Below are positions 16,226 through 23,692 of a stretch of 64,000 bases of DNA, in pieces (within the stretch, counting starts at the first letter, position 1; each line of letters begins with the position of its first letter). The notes beneath the pieces were generated by a model. That model searched no databases and was not told the origin of the DNA. It saw only the letters and a list, made by a program, of their open reading frames with translations. The stretch covers positions 186,001 to 250,000 of the forward strand of contig JBBDQN010000031.1 of the NCBI GenBank assembly GCA_040905905.1. Direction: 5' to 3'. Origin of the DNA: JAICND01 sp040905905. Lineage in GTDB: Bacteria > Actinomycetota > Acidimicrobiia > Spongiisociales > ZC4RG35. The position numbers were made by a program, and so were the translations under genes.

Positions 16226-16234
16226 CGCTCTGCC

Positions 16235-16741
16235 TCATCCGTTGCGGGGGACGAAGTTTTCGACGAAGCCGTAGCCGAGGAATGCGATGGCGGTAATCGC
16301 CGCCGCCGCCAGGACCAAAACCTGGAAACGACCCAGCCTCAAGGCAACAGTCATGGCCGGGGCGGCAGGCTGGTGGTCAATGGTGATACGCACTCCGGGG
16401 AGCAGCACGAGGGCCACGGCAACGAACGGGCTCAGGACAACCACCCACTCCCCCACAGGTGATCGGAAGAGCGGGTCGAGGATGTGACTCTCCGAACCGG
16501 TCACCTCGTTCGCCAGATTGATCCCCAGAAAGAGCAGCGGCATCAACATGAGAAATGCGGCCAGCTTCGTGAGTCGTTGAGTCATTTGATCACCTCCGGG
16601 CGATCTGGTCCAGGCATCGATAGCTCCCCGGATTAGGTCGACATCGGTCCGCCAACCGGGCGAAGAGGCGGCAATCTCGTCTATCTCAGGACCGTGTCGT
16701 CGGCGCCACTCGGGTGGGTAGAGCCGTATCAGCCTGCTCAT
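16235..16741 (-). CDS. Hypothetical membrane protein paired with a PadR regulator
   Basis: About 168 residues. The cytoplasmic N-terminus MSRLIRLYPPEWRRRHGPEI matches a recurring pattern next to PadR genes: a short R-x-YP-x-x-WR-x-RYG-x-E segment followed by membrane helices. Three hydrophobic segments follow (about 57-77, 95-115, 140-160). It overlaps the PadR gene by 4 bp (ATGA), so the two are co-expressed. Such proteins may link membrane stress to the regulator, but no function is shown. Confidence 0.7.
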   Translation of the reverse strand: MSRLIRLYPPEWRRRHGPEIDEIAASSPGWRTDVDLIRGAIDAWTRSPGGDQMTQRLTKLAAFLMLMPLLFLGINLANEVTGSESHILDPLFRSPVGEWVVVLSPFVAVALVLLPGVRITIDHQPAAPAMTVALRLGRFQVLVLAAAAITAIAFLGYGFVENFVPRNG

Positions 16742-17040
16742 GAAGTTGCCAGTCTGGTCGTGCCGGTGGTCACGACCCCTTGGAGTGAGTTCAACTCGGC
16801 CGCCAGGGCCACCTTCCCGCTTCGGGTGAGCCGGTAGGGCCGCCTCCGGTTGTGTTCGGGCATCGCCTCAATCAAGCCGTCTTCCTCCAGCCTGGCTATG
16901 GCTCCGTAAAGAGTGCCGGGACCCGGTCGCTTTCCTCGCAGGCGCTCGATTTCTTCCATCAGCGCATACCCGTGCTTGGGGCCATCCGCCAGCCCCACCA
17001 TGATGAGCAGGCCTATTTCAGAGAAGCGGCCGAGTTCCAT
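16738..17040 (-). CDS. PadR family transcriptional regulator
   Basis: 100 residues. SEIGLLIMVGLADGPKHGYALMEEIE is the PadR winged-helix start, with GPGTLYGAIARLEEDGLIEA as recognition helix and wing, and a short C-terminal helix. Its gene is first in a two-gene operon with a membrane protein. The 5' region carries repeated TACTACGT motifs, probably its own operator, so autoregulation is likely. Confidence 0.9.
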   Translation of the reverse strand: MELGRFSEIGLLIMVGLADGPKHGYALMEEIERLRGKRPGPGTLYGAIARLEEDGLIEAMPEHNRRRPYRLTRSGKVALAAELNSLQGVVTTGTTRLATS

Positions 17041-17047
17041 TCGGGCA

Positions 17048-17072
17048 TACTACGTTGCGCGTACTACTACGT
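17048..17072. promoter_or_regulatory. Putative PadR operator
   Basis: TACTACGT occurs at 17048-17055 and 17065-17072, 17 bp apart, and TACG-TTGCG-CGTA (17051-17063) is an inverted repeat. It lies 8-32 bp upstream of the PadR start. PadR proteins commonly autoregulate through such dyads. The repeats are visible; the assignment is inferred. Confidence 0.5.
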
Positions 17073-17161
17073 CAACCGTATGACCGGCAGTCTCGGGCCG
17101 AAGTGCGAAGATGGGTGTCGAAAGTCAAACTTCGAGTCTGCCTAAGACCGGGAGCGATCGC

Positions 17162-17677
17162 ATGGAAACCTGGGACGCCATTACCTCAAGACGCAACATT
17201 CGAGAGTTTTCAAACCAGACCATCGAGGCTGGCTCCCTCGACCGGATTCTGGAGGCTGGACGGCGGACCCCTTCCTCCCGCAACTGGCAACCGTGGGACT
17301 TCGTGGTGGTGATTGACGCGGCGCAACGAGCCGAGCTCGCCGGGGTGTGGAGGGGCGCCTGGCACGTGGCCAATGCCCCGGTGGCGGTTGCCATCATTGC
17401 CCCCCAGCTTGATACCGAGCGGGAACAGCACATCCTCCACTTCGATCTCGGTCAAGCGGTTATGTCGATGATGCTCGCGGCAGCCGATCTCGGGATCGGC
17501 ACGGGACACGCGGCGGTCGCCGACCAGGACCTGGCCCGCTCGATCCTGGAATTTCCCGATGACCGATTCTGTGCATATCTCATCTCGTTCGGCTTTCCTG
17601 TCGATGGTCCCCTGCGCCCTCTCAAGTCGGTCAATCGCCGCTCCTTCGAAGAGATTGTTCATCGCCATCGCTGGTAG
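17162..17677 (+). CDS. Nitroreductase family protein
   Basis: About 171 residues. METWDAITSRRNIREFSNQT gives the FMN-binding SRRNIREF motif; GRRTPSSRNWQPWDFVVV and DLGQAVMSMMLAAADLGIGT follow in family order. The second nitroreductase in the window, divergent from the PadR operon, so it may be a PadR target. ATG 17162 was chosen because a GGGAG sequence is 8 nt upstream and similarity begins there. Confidence 0.88.
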   Translation: METWDAITSRRNIREFSNQTIEAGSLDRILEAGRRTPSSRNWQPWDFVVVIDAAQRAELAGVWRGAWHVANAPVAVAIIAPQLDTEREQHILHFDLGQAVMSMMLAAADLGIGTGHAAVADQDLARSILEFPDDRFCAYLISFGFPVDGPLRPLKSVNRRSFEEIVHRHRW

Positions 17678-17758
17678 TTAGTCCGCGGACGCCTACATCG
17701 TTTGGGACATTGCCAGCTCGGTTGATTGACGCACCGGTAGCTACACCAGCACGGGGTT

Positions 17759-17925
17759 TTATGTCGTCGTTGTGTCTTCGGTGATTATCCACGGATCGTC
17801 TCCCTGACAGATAGGCCCGGGCCGCTGTGCCAGGACCATGCCGTCGAGGGTGCGGGCGGTGAGGTCCGGATCGATGCACTCTTGGCCGGAGAATGCTCTG
17901 CTCGCACGTGCTGACCGTACCCGCT
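17759..17925 (-). pseudogene. C-terminal remnant of an exported protein
   Basis: A minus-strand open stretch with no usable start ends at TAA (17759-17761). It reads GQECIDPDLTARTLDGMVLA, then QRPGPICQGDDPWIITEDTTTT. The paired cysteines and terminal Thr-run resemble the ends of exported actinobacterial proteins, and the frame is closed upstream by a TGA. This looks like the tail of a lost gene. It sits in the 680-bp gene-poor stretch 17678-18363, which otherwise holds only the repeat element at 18026-18132. Confidence 0.45.
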
Positions 17926-18025
17926 GAAGTCAGTTTGGCTTGATGGCTTGCTCAAGTGGCGTCCGACGGTCTGAGGCCGAGGGTTGTATTTCGGCGAAGT
18001 GGGATATCACCCGCGCTGGGGATCA

Positions 18026-18132
18026 TTCTTTGGCGTCCCAGCGTCGGCCCAGACGTTCTTTGGCGCGCCAGCGACGAAAACGGTTGGTCAGACACCAAAG
18101 AACCTCCGAAGCGACGCCTGGGCGCCAAAGAA
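18026..18132. repeat. Periodic inverted-repeat element with four TTCTTTGG motifs at 30-bp spacing
   Basis: TTCTTTGGCG occurs at 18026 and 18056 on the plus strand, and its reverse complement (CCAAAGAA core) at 18095-18102 and 18125-18132. The two pairs have the same 30-bp period, and each is followed by CCAGCG-like sequence, giving a 107-bp imperfect palindrome with internal tandem units. It begins with TTCT and ends with AGAA like the other long palindromes of this window. It could form a cruciform or be a MITE/REP-like element. No coding role seen. Confidence 0.7.
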
Positions 18133-18363
18133 CTCCACCGGGCCCATCCACGGCACGCATCACCAGCAACGTTCCCCTCATTGCTGCTCTGGCTTTGACT
18201 GCCAGGTCCCCTTGACCAGAGCCAAGCTGACCCACTACCGGACATTGGGCTACAGCCGCCAAAGCAGTAGGGTTAGCACCGCTAGACCTATGAAGGAGCG
18301 CGGCCATACAACCTCAACACTCCACCAGGCGGGTCTGACATGCCCCAACGAGGCCGGGAAGGC

Positions 18364-18600
18364 ATGGGCAAACGCGCCCGAGAGTTGGCCCGTCAGGAAA
18401 AGCAGGAGAACAAGAAACTCCGTCGCGAGGCCTTAATCGAGGTTTCCCGCACCGCCCAGGCACCCGACACCACTGCCTTGATGGAGGAATTCCATCGTCT
18501 AAGTGAACAACGGGCGGCCAAAACGGTCAGCGAGTCCCACTATTTTGAGGAACGCCGGCGGATTATGGAGAAACTCGGCATCGAAGATCCCGTCGAGTAG
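18364..18600 (+). CDS. Small charged actinobacterial protein of unknown function
   Basis: About 78 residues starting MGKRARELARQEKQENKKLR. A highly charged helical N-terminus is followed by a short C-terminal motif (HYFEERRRIMEKLGI) that resembles SHOCT-like tails, where a short helix ends in -x-L-G-I. No membrane segment. An upstream in-frame ATG at 18340 would add eight residues. The function is unknown. Confidence 0.65.
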   Translation: MGKRARELARQEKQENKKLRREALIEVSRTAQAPDTTALMEEFHRLSEQRAAKTVSESHYFEERRRIMEKLGIEDPVE

Positions 18601-18642
18601 TCGCCGCCGATAGCAGTCTGTTCGGCTGACGGGAGAATCCGA

Positions 18643-18732
18643 GTAGACTTGTCTACAGCACGTCGCGACGCGTGCAGCGCCCTCTTTGCTCCCTTAACCG
18701 TCGAGTGAAGTCACCGCAGGAACAGCCTGTTC
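18643..18732. promoter_or_regulatory. Two palindromes upstream of the small zinc-ribbon gene
   Basis: GTAGACTTGTCTAC (18643-18656) is a perfect palindrome with a 2-nt centre, and GAACAGCCTGTTC (18720-18732) is a perfect 6-1-6 inverted repeat. They occupy the 201-bp gap in front of the gene at 18802. The second resembles a LexA site but has N5 between GAAC and GTTC instead of N4. They probably bind a dimeric regulator of the downstream small gene. Confidence 0.4.
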
Positions 18733-18801
18733 TATCCGAGTCGGCCGCAACCTGCGGGGCGTCGGCTTCCGACGGTGATCGAGCCCTGGAAGGAGCATCG
18801 A

Positions 18802-18996
18802 ATGTCCGGACGACATGCGGGCAAGGCCACAGGCTTTGTCAACAAACATATCGATGGCAATCGGCAACGCTGCATCAGTTGCGGCCACCCTCGCAAAGAA
18901 CACCGCAACGAGGGCTGCTCAATACCCCAATGCAAATGTGTCGAATACGCCGCACTGGCGAGTATCACACCTAAGGCTGCTCAGCTAGAGAAGTAG
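18802..18996 (+). CDS. Small zinc-ribbon-like protein
   Basis: 64 residues, starting MSGRHAGKATGFVNKHIDGN. The middle holds CISCGHPRKEH, then GCSIPQCKCVEY. The CxxCxxH and C-x4-CxC arrangement looks like a metal-binding knuckle with up to five Cys and two His. GGAAGGAG lies 6 nt upstream of the ATG, which is a strong initiation signal. No family was recognised; a nucleic-acid-binding or structural Zn protein is possible. Confidence 0.65.
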   Translation: MSGRHAGKATGFVNKHIDGNRQRCISCGHPRKEHRNEGCSIPQCKCVEYAALASITPKAAQLEK

Positions 18997-19015
18997 ACCT
19001 TCGAACCCACGGCGC

Positions 19016-19981
19016 CTAAGCCACCTCGTCGGTCTTGGTCGAGTCAAGTTCGGTCGCGCTCTCGTCGAATGGAAGGGCTGGCTGGGCGCTCAATGGCACC
19101 ACAAGTGCGCTCGGAGTAGCGGCTTGTGCGTTTTCCAAATGGGTGAGCTGATCGTCGAAGAAGATATGCGGTTTTAGAGCTGCCAGTACCCCGGACTTGT
19201 CGATGCCTCCAAGAAAGAAGGTTTCGTTCAAGCGGATCCCCCAATGTCGGAGGGTGTTCACGACCCGCCTGTGAGCGGGTGCGGCTCGAGAGGTCACCAG
19301 AGCGAGCCTGATCGGAGACTCTTCCGCGGGAAATCTCATTTGGATCCCGGCCAAGCTCTCCAGGAACGGTTTGAAGGGGCCAGGACTCATTGCCACGTCC
19401 GCCAGGTCAGCTTCGCGCTCGTTGAACGCCTCCAACCCTTGCGTCTGGAACACATGCTCGGACTCGTGATCGAAAAGCACCGCGTCGCCATCGAAGGCGA
19501 TGCGGACCTCGCCGAGGGGTCCGGCATCATCCGAAGACCTGGCGGGTCTCATGACAAGTGCCGCCGGGCGATTGTTACGAAGGGCTTCCTCGACGTCCTC
19601 TTGATGGGCCGATAGAAAGAGGTCGCAGGCAAACGCCTGCAGGAAGGGCCAAGGAGGTTTGCCGTCGGTGAAGGCCGCCCTGGTGATGTCAAGTCCATGA
19701 GCCTCGATCGAGTTCAGGATTCTGATTCCAGAATCGGCGTCGTTCCTCGAGATCACGACGACTTCGACCAGGCGCTCGCTCGTGAGTGCGTTTATGCGAA
19801 GCAAGTTGGCGACCAGGGAGAAGCCGGTGCCAGGGTCGAGAGTCAGCAACTCGCGTTGCTGCTGGTGGGCCCGATAGGCAGATATCCCGTCGTTCTTGAA
19901 CACGCTGTCTGCCTCTTCCAAATCGAAGAGCGCCCGGGATGTAATCCCGATTACGAGTTTGTTTGCCATGCTGAAGGGCAT
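19016..19981 (-). CDS. 5'-nucleotidase (PF06189-like)
   Basis: About 321 residues from MPFSMANKLVIGITSRALFD. LVIGITSRALFDLEEAD is the start motif of the PF06189 family; VRIAFDGDAVLFDHESEHVF, RLALVTSRAAPAHRRVV and HIFFDDQLTHLENA are its HAD-like phosphatase motifs. The enzyme should dephosphorylate nucleoside 5'-monophosphates in the cytoplasm. Start at 19981 or 19969 (MANK); neither has a clear SD, so leaderless translation is possible. Confidence 0.85.
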   Translation of the reverse strand: MPFSMANKLVIGITSRALFDLEEADSVFKNDGISAYRAHQQQRELLTLDPGTGFSLVANLLRINALTSERLVEVVVISRNDADSGIRILNSIEAHGLDITRAAFTDGKPPWPFLQAFACDLFLSAHQEDVEEALRNNRPAALVMRPARSSDDAGPLGEVRIAFDGDAVLFDHESEHVFQTQGLEAFNEREADLADVAMSPGPFKPFLESLAGIQMRFPAEESPIRLALVTSRAAPAHRRVVNTLRHWGIRLNETFFLGGIDKSGVLAALKPHIFFDDQLTHLENAQAATPSALVVPLSAQPALPFDESATELDSTKTDEVA

Positions 19982-20069
19982 AATCAGTCCGTGGTGACGA
20001 CCACAAACTAATCGGTCATCACCTTTGAAACGAGGGACCGGTCGGGTGAGGGCGTTAGGGTCGCCGCTC

Positions 20070-21734
20070 ATGTCTACGCCCTCCACGCCGGCACGGCTCC
20101 TCGCTGACGAGTTCGTCACGTTTCGTTTGTCTACCGAACACGATTGGGCCCTATGGGCCGGCGACGTCACCCATCTGGAGGAGTGGCCAGATGTGTCCGA
20201 AGAAGGGACCAAAGCTCGTCTCGCCGGGCTTGAGGATTTCGCTCGTCGGGCAGAACAGATCGAGGCCGGGTCAAGCGACGACCAAACCTTGTTGGAGACG
20301 ATCGCTTTCACGGTTAAGTCCCAGTCGCTGCAGCTCATTTGGCAACCGGAGCTCGAGTGGGTCAATCATGCCAACGGCATCTTCTCCCTCATCCTGACCT
20401 TTCTTCCCCGGTTCCCGCTCGTCTCGGTTGAGCATGGTGAGCGATATCTGGAGAAGGTTCGGCGGCTGCCGGACTTTCTCAATGCCTGGGCGAGCCGACT
20501 CGAGGCTGCTCCTTCCCAGGGCTTGGTCCCCATCGCACACCTGGCGTCTTCACTGATCGCTCTGCTGGATCGACACCTGGCGGCGCCGCTATCGGCTGGC
20601 CCTTTGTCTTATCAGGCCCCACCCACCTCGCTCGACGCCGCGGCGAGCGAGGCTTGGAACGGCAGGCTGGCGGAATTGCTCGACAGCGTCACTCCTTCCT
20701 TGCAAAACCTGCGGGGGGTGCTCGCCGCCAACACTCTGCCTCACGCCCGTCCCGACGACCTGGCGGGTTTGGTTCACCTGGGTGGTGGCCGGGAGCATTA
20801 CGAGCGATTGGTCTGGGCCCACACCAGCCTCGACTTCACTGCCACCCAGGTCCATGAAATAGGCCGCCAGCAAGTCGATCGGCTCGAACTCGAATATCGC
20901 CAGATCGCCGGTCCGTTGTTGGGTACGAACGATGTCGACGATATCTACCGGCGGCTTCGCGAGGACGAATCGCTCCATTACCGCGATGCCGCCTCATTGG
21001 TCGCTGATGCCACCGCCGCCCTTGAGAAAGCAATCGCGTCGGCACGCGGGTGGTTTGGGGTCCTCCCGCAGGCTTCCTGTGTTGCCAACTCCATCGAACA
21101 AGGAGCCCTGGCTTTCTACTCCCGGCCTGCTCGCGACGGCTCCAAACCCGGCCGGTTCTTCTTCAACACCTCTGATCCGACGATGTGGGGAACGTTTCAG
21201 GTGGAGGCGGTGACCTATCACGAGGGTGTTCCCGGTCATCATCTCCAGCTTGCCATCGCGCAGGAAAACCCGACCCTGCACCACCTCCTGGCCGACTACT
21301 ACATCGCCGCTTACAACGAGGGCTGGGGTCTCTACACCGAGCGACTGGCCGATGAGATGGGTCTCTACTCCTCGGACCTTGACCGGGTGGGGATGTTGTC
21401 AGCCGACTCGATGAGGGCTTGTCGTCTGGTGGTGGACACCGGACTTCATGCTTTGGGTTGGACCCGCAGTCAGGCCATCGACTACATGCTCGATCACAGC
21501 CCGATGACACACACTCAGGTGGTCGGCGAGATCGATCGGTACATCAGTAGCCCCGGGCAGGCCCTGGGCTACATGATGGGCCGACTTGAAATCGACCAGA
21601 TCCGGTCGCAGGCGGAGACAACGCTCGGTCAGAACTTCGACGTCAAAGCGTTTCACGATGCAGTGCTGTCAACCGGATCCGTGCCGATTTCGACTCTTCG
21701 CCGGGTGGTCAGCGACTGGATGCGGTCTCTCTAG
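20070..21734 (+). CDS. DUF885 family metallopeptidase-like protein
   Basis: About 554 residues. The motif YHEGVPGHHLQLAI (near residue 385) is the HExxxGHH metal-binding signature of DUF885 proteins, and YNEGWGLYTERLADEMG carries the third ligand Glu region. No signal peptide, so probably cytosolic. Relatives include peptidases. Start MSTPSTPARLL at 20070 was chosen as the first Met close to conserved sequence. It converges on the next gene with the two stop codons sharing CTAG. Confidence 0.85.
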   Translation: MSTPSTPARLLADEFVTFRLSTEHDWALWAGDVTHLEEWPDVSEEGTKARLAGLEDFARRAEQIEAGSSDDQTLLETIAFTVKSQSLQLIWQPELEWVNHANGIFSLILTFLPRFPLVSVEHGERYLEKVRRLPDFLNAWASRLEAAPSQGLVPIAHLASSLIALLDRHLAAPLSAGPLSYQAPPTSLDAAASEAWNGRLAELLDSVTPSLQNLRGVLAANTLPHARPDDLAGLVHLGGGREHYERLVWAHTSLDFTATQVHEIGRQQVDRLELEYRQIAGPLLGTNDVDDIYRRLREDESLHYRDAASLVADATAALEKAIASARGWFGVLPQASCVANSIEQGALAFYSRPARDGSKPGRFFFNTSDPTMWGTFQVEAVTYHEGVPGHHLQLAIAQENPTLHHLLADYYIAAYNEGWGLYTERLADEMGLYSSDLDRVGMLSADSMRACRLVVDTGLHALGWTRSQAIDYMLDHSPMTHTQVVGEIDRYISSPGQALGYMMGRLEIDQIRSQAETTLGQNFDVKAFHDAVLSTGSVPISTLRRVVSDWMRSL

Positions 21735-22546
21735 ACGCAGAAGCCCTGGGGATCCACTCCCCGGGAGCAGAAATTGCGGGCTTCGACGGTGTCCAGGTAG
21801 AAACCTTTGCCTCCTGGCGCACCAAAGATGTGAATCCGGAAGCCCGAGACCGCATCGTCCTCGAGTCCCACGATGTCAAAGGTGACCTCGCCAAGGTCTC
21901 CCTCGGTCGGGACCACCGTCAGGGTGATCCTCGACGGCGGATCGGTCACCGCCAGCGCCCTGGCTATGAGGTCGCCGAGGTCGAGCATCGTCCCGGCCTC
22001 GGGGATGCCACCCATGGTTTGGATGACGGAGGCAGTTATATCGTCGATGGGACCGGGTTGTCCGACAAACGACGCGTTCACCCACCCGCTGACGCCATCC
22101 ACTTCAATCTGATGCCAGAAAGACCCTGGCAGCCTGCGTGTATGGCCGAGCGCAATCAGGTCATCGGCGGTGGGCGCAAGCTCATGCACGATCGGCTGAT
22201 TGGCTCCCGGGGCTCCACGGACATTGAGGGTGTCGTCATGGGCCACTCCCATCACGACCAGCCGGTCACCGGCTTCCGGACCGAGGTCGCTGGGCTCTCC
22301 GGGAAGCTCTCCGGTGGTGGTGGAGGTGGTCGGGGCGGCGGTGGTCGTGACCGAAACACCGGTGGTCGTGGTGGTTGCGTCGCCGTTGGTAGTGGTGGTG
22401 AGAGCAGCAGTGGTGGTGGGGGCGGTGGTGGTGGAGATCGACGAAGTGGTAGCGGCGCCGTCAGCTCCGCAGGCAGCCACCATCATTCCGACGACCGTTA
22501 GGAACACGATGCGGTGGCTTGGCACCCGGGGGGTAAATGTCGTCAT
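21731..22546 (-). CDS. Lipoprotein with Thr-rich linker and SH3-like domain
   Basis: About 271 residues. Signal peptide with lipobox VAAC, then a Thr-rich linker of about 60 residues (repeats of TTT/TTAAPTT), followed by an SH3b-like domain (LNVRGAPGANQPIVHELAPT, then SFWHQIEVDGVSGWVNASFV) that usually binds peptidoglycan, and a C-terminal beta domain. It is probably a wall-associated lipoprotein. The C-terminal region was not recognised. The CTAG at 21731-21734 contains its stop and that of the opposite gene. Confidence 0.75.
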   Translation of the reverse strand: MTTFTPRVPSHRIVFLTVVGMMVAACGADGAATTSSISTTTAPTTTAALTTTTNGDATTTTTGVSVTTTAAPTTSTTTGELPGEPSDLGPEAGDRLVVMGVAHDDTLNVRGAPGANQPIVHELAPTADDLIALGHTRRLPGSFWHQIEVDGVSGWVNASFVGQPGPIDDITASVIQTMGGIPEAGTMLDLGDLIARALAVTDPPSRITLTVVPTEGDLGEVTFDIVGLEDDAVSGFRIHIFGAPGGKGFYLDTVEARNFCSRGVDPQGFCV

Positions 22547-22590
22547 GCCCGGTAAACGCCACATGGCTGTCCACGGTTCACGCTCTTCTT

Positions 22591-22639
22591 CCATTCTTGT
22601 GTTGGCACGTCATATACGTGCCAACCGTCACAAGAATGG
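22591..22639. repeat. Long palindrome, copy 1 (decayed arm)
   Basis: The left arm CCATTCTTGTG-TTGGCACGT and the right arm ACGTGCCAA-CCGT-CACAAGAATGG surround CATAT. The left arm lacks the ACGG tetranucleotide present in the copy at 29731-29777. The right arm contains the TGA (22628-22630) of the GH15 gene, which ends in ...Pro-Phe-Leu. It sits between that gene and the downstream lipoprotein gene and may act as a terminator, but no T-run follows in the leftward direction. Confidence 0.85.
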
Positions 22640-23692
22640 TGATTCCCCGGCGATCAGGTACATGGCATGGGACCAGAGCAGCGGTCGCGCGATCTCTCCC
22701 CATCTTTCTACCCATACCTGGTAGTAGGCGGGATCGTTGAGACTGGAAGGCACCTGTTCGGGGAGGCGGTATTCGTCGTCGGCTTGCTCCTCCACCCAGT
22801 GCAAGAGTTGCTCGGCCCTGGTGTCGTTTCCCTGACGGCGGTGATGCCAAGCAAGCCAGGCCGTCAGGAGAACCCATTCGCCGCCGCCGTAGTAGGTGTC
22901 GGTTGAATAGCGGCGGACACCACCACCGTTCATCAGCTTGCGCTCGATGAGATCGATCGTCGCCTCCATCCTCGGGTCGAGTGCATCGATGGCGTCGTAG
23001 GGGGTTGTGAGTCCGACGAGGGAAGCGTCGACGTCTCGAGTCCCAAGCGACTTTATGAACGCACCGTCAACGAGCGCATCCTCGTAAAGACACCTGGCGA
23101 TCCCCTCCAACTCATGTGTGTGTTCGATGCTTGCCATCTCCTGGTGGGCTCGCATCCCAGCTGCGATGGCCGCCAGAGTGTGTGGATGAACGCGATCGGG
23201 GAATTCCTCCCAACAGTCGTAGCACGGCAGACGCCATAAGGCAGCCAGGTACAACGCAGTGAGATCGGCGGCTGCGCGCAAAGGTCCTTTCACCTCGGTC
23301 CCGTTTCTCCGATGGTGATCTCCGAGGGCCCACAACCAGGTCCCGAATCCGTCGAGTTGGAAATTGGGCCAGTCTCCGTCCTCGACCGGTTCACCCTCGA
23401 GTCCGTAACGGGTATGGAGGACGTCTCTTAGTTCGAGAGGGCGGCCGGCCCTGGCTTTGCCAACCGCCCTTTCTACGAGGTCGGCTCTTCTGATGATGGC
23501 CGCAGCCGCCCACTGATGGAACTGTCGGGCGCTGTCATGTTCACCGACAAGGTCCATGGCATACGCGATGAATGAGCCGTCACGAAACCAGGAATACCTG
23601 TACGTTGGGAATTCGAGGCACGCTGGATAGGCGCCGGAAGGGGCTTGGGCCGTCAGGATGATCTCGATACTTCTTGCGCGGAGATCGGTCAT
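22628..23692 (-). CDS. Glycoside hydrolase family 15-like protein (glucoamylase type)
   Basis: About 354 residues, (alpha/alpha)6 barrel. YRYSWFRDGSFIAYAMDLVG is the GH15 substrate-binding W-x-RDG motif, and CYDCWEEFPDRVHPHTLAAI holds the general acid Glu. A second catalytic Glu may be in YRLPEQVPSS. It is cytoplasmic (no signal peptide) and shorter than typical glucoamylases. It should release glucose from the oligosaccharides imported by the adjoining ABC system. The stop codon is supplied by the palindrome at 22591-22639. It overlaps the GH66 gene by 4 bp. Confidence 0.82.
   Translation of the reverse strand: MTDLRARSIEIILTAQAPSGAYPACLEFPTYRYSWFRDGSFIAYAMDLVGEHDSARQFHQWAAAAIIRRADLVERAVGKARAGRPLELRDVLHTRYGLEGEPVEDGDWPNFQLDGFGTWLWALGDHHRRNGTEVKGPLRAAADLTALYLAALWRLPCYDCWEEFPDRVHPHTLAAIAAGMRAHQEMASIEHTHELEGIARCLYEDALVDGAFIKSLGTRDVDASLVGLTTPYDAIDALDPRMEATIDLIERKLMNGGGVRRYSTDTYYGGGEWVLLTAWLAWHHRRQGNDTRAEQLLHWVEEQADDEYRLPEQVPSSLNDPAYYQVWVERWGEIARPLLWSHAMYLIAGESPFL

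Noticed and set aside
17631..17879. Arg/His-rich minus-strand frame of about 82 residues
   Set aside because: It covers the nitroreductase 3' end in another frame and the pseudogene remnant; its composition is that of a shadow frame.
17940..18436. Several overlapping open frames through the TTCTTTGG repeat region
   Set aside because: The frames arise from repeated GC-rich units; no family pattern, start signal or codon bias supports them.
18720..18732. LexA box at GAACAGCCTGTTC
   Set aside because: Actinobacterial LexA sites have N4 between GAAC and GTTC; here N5, and no SOS gene follows.
18672..18974. Open frame of about 100 residues upstream and over the zinc-ribbon gene
   Set aside because: Composition is irregular and it overlaps the better-supported gene at 18802-18996, which has a strong SD and Cys motif.
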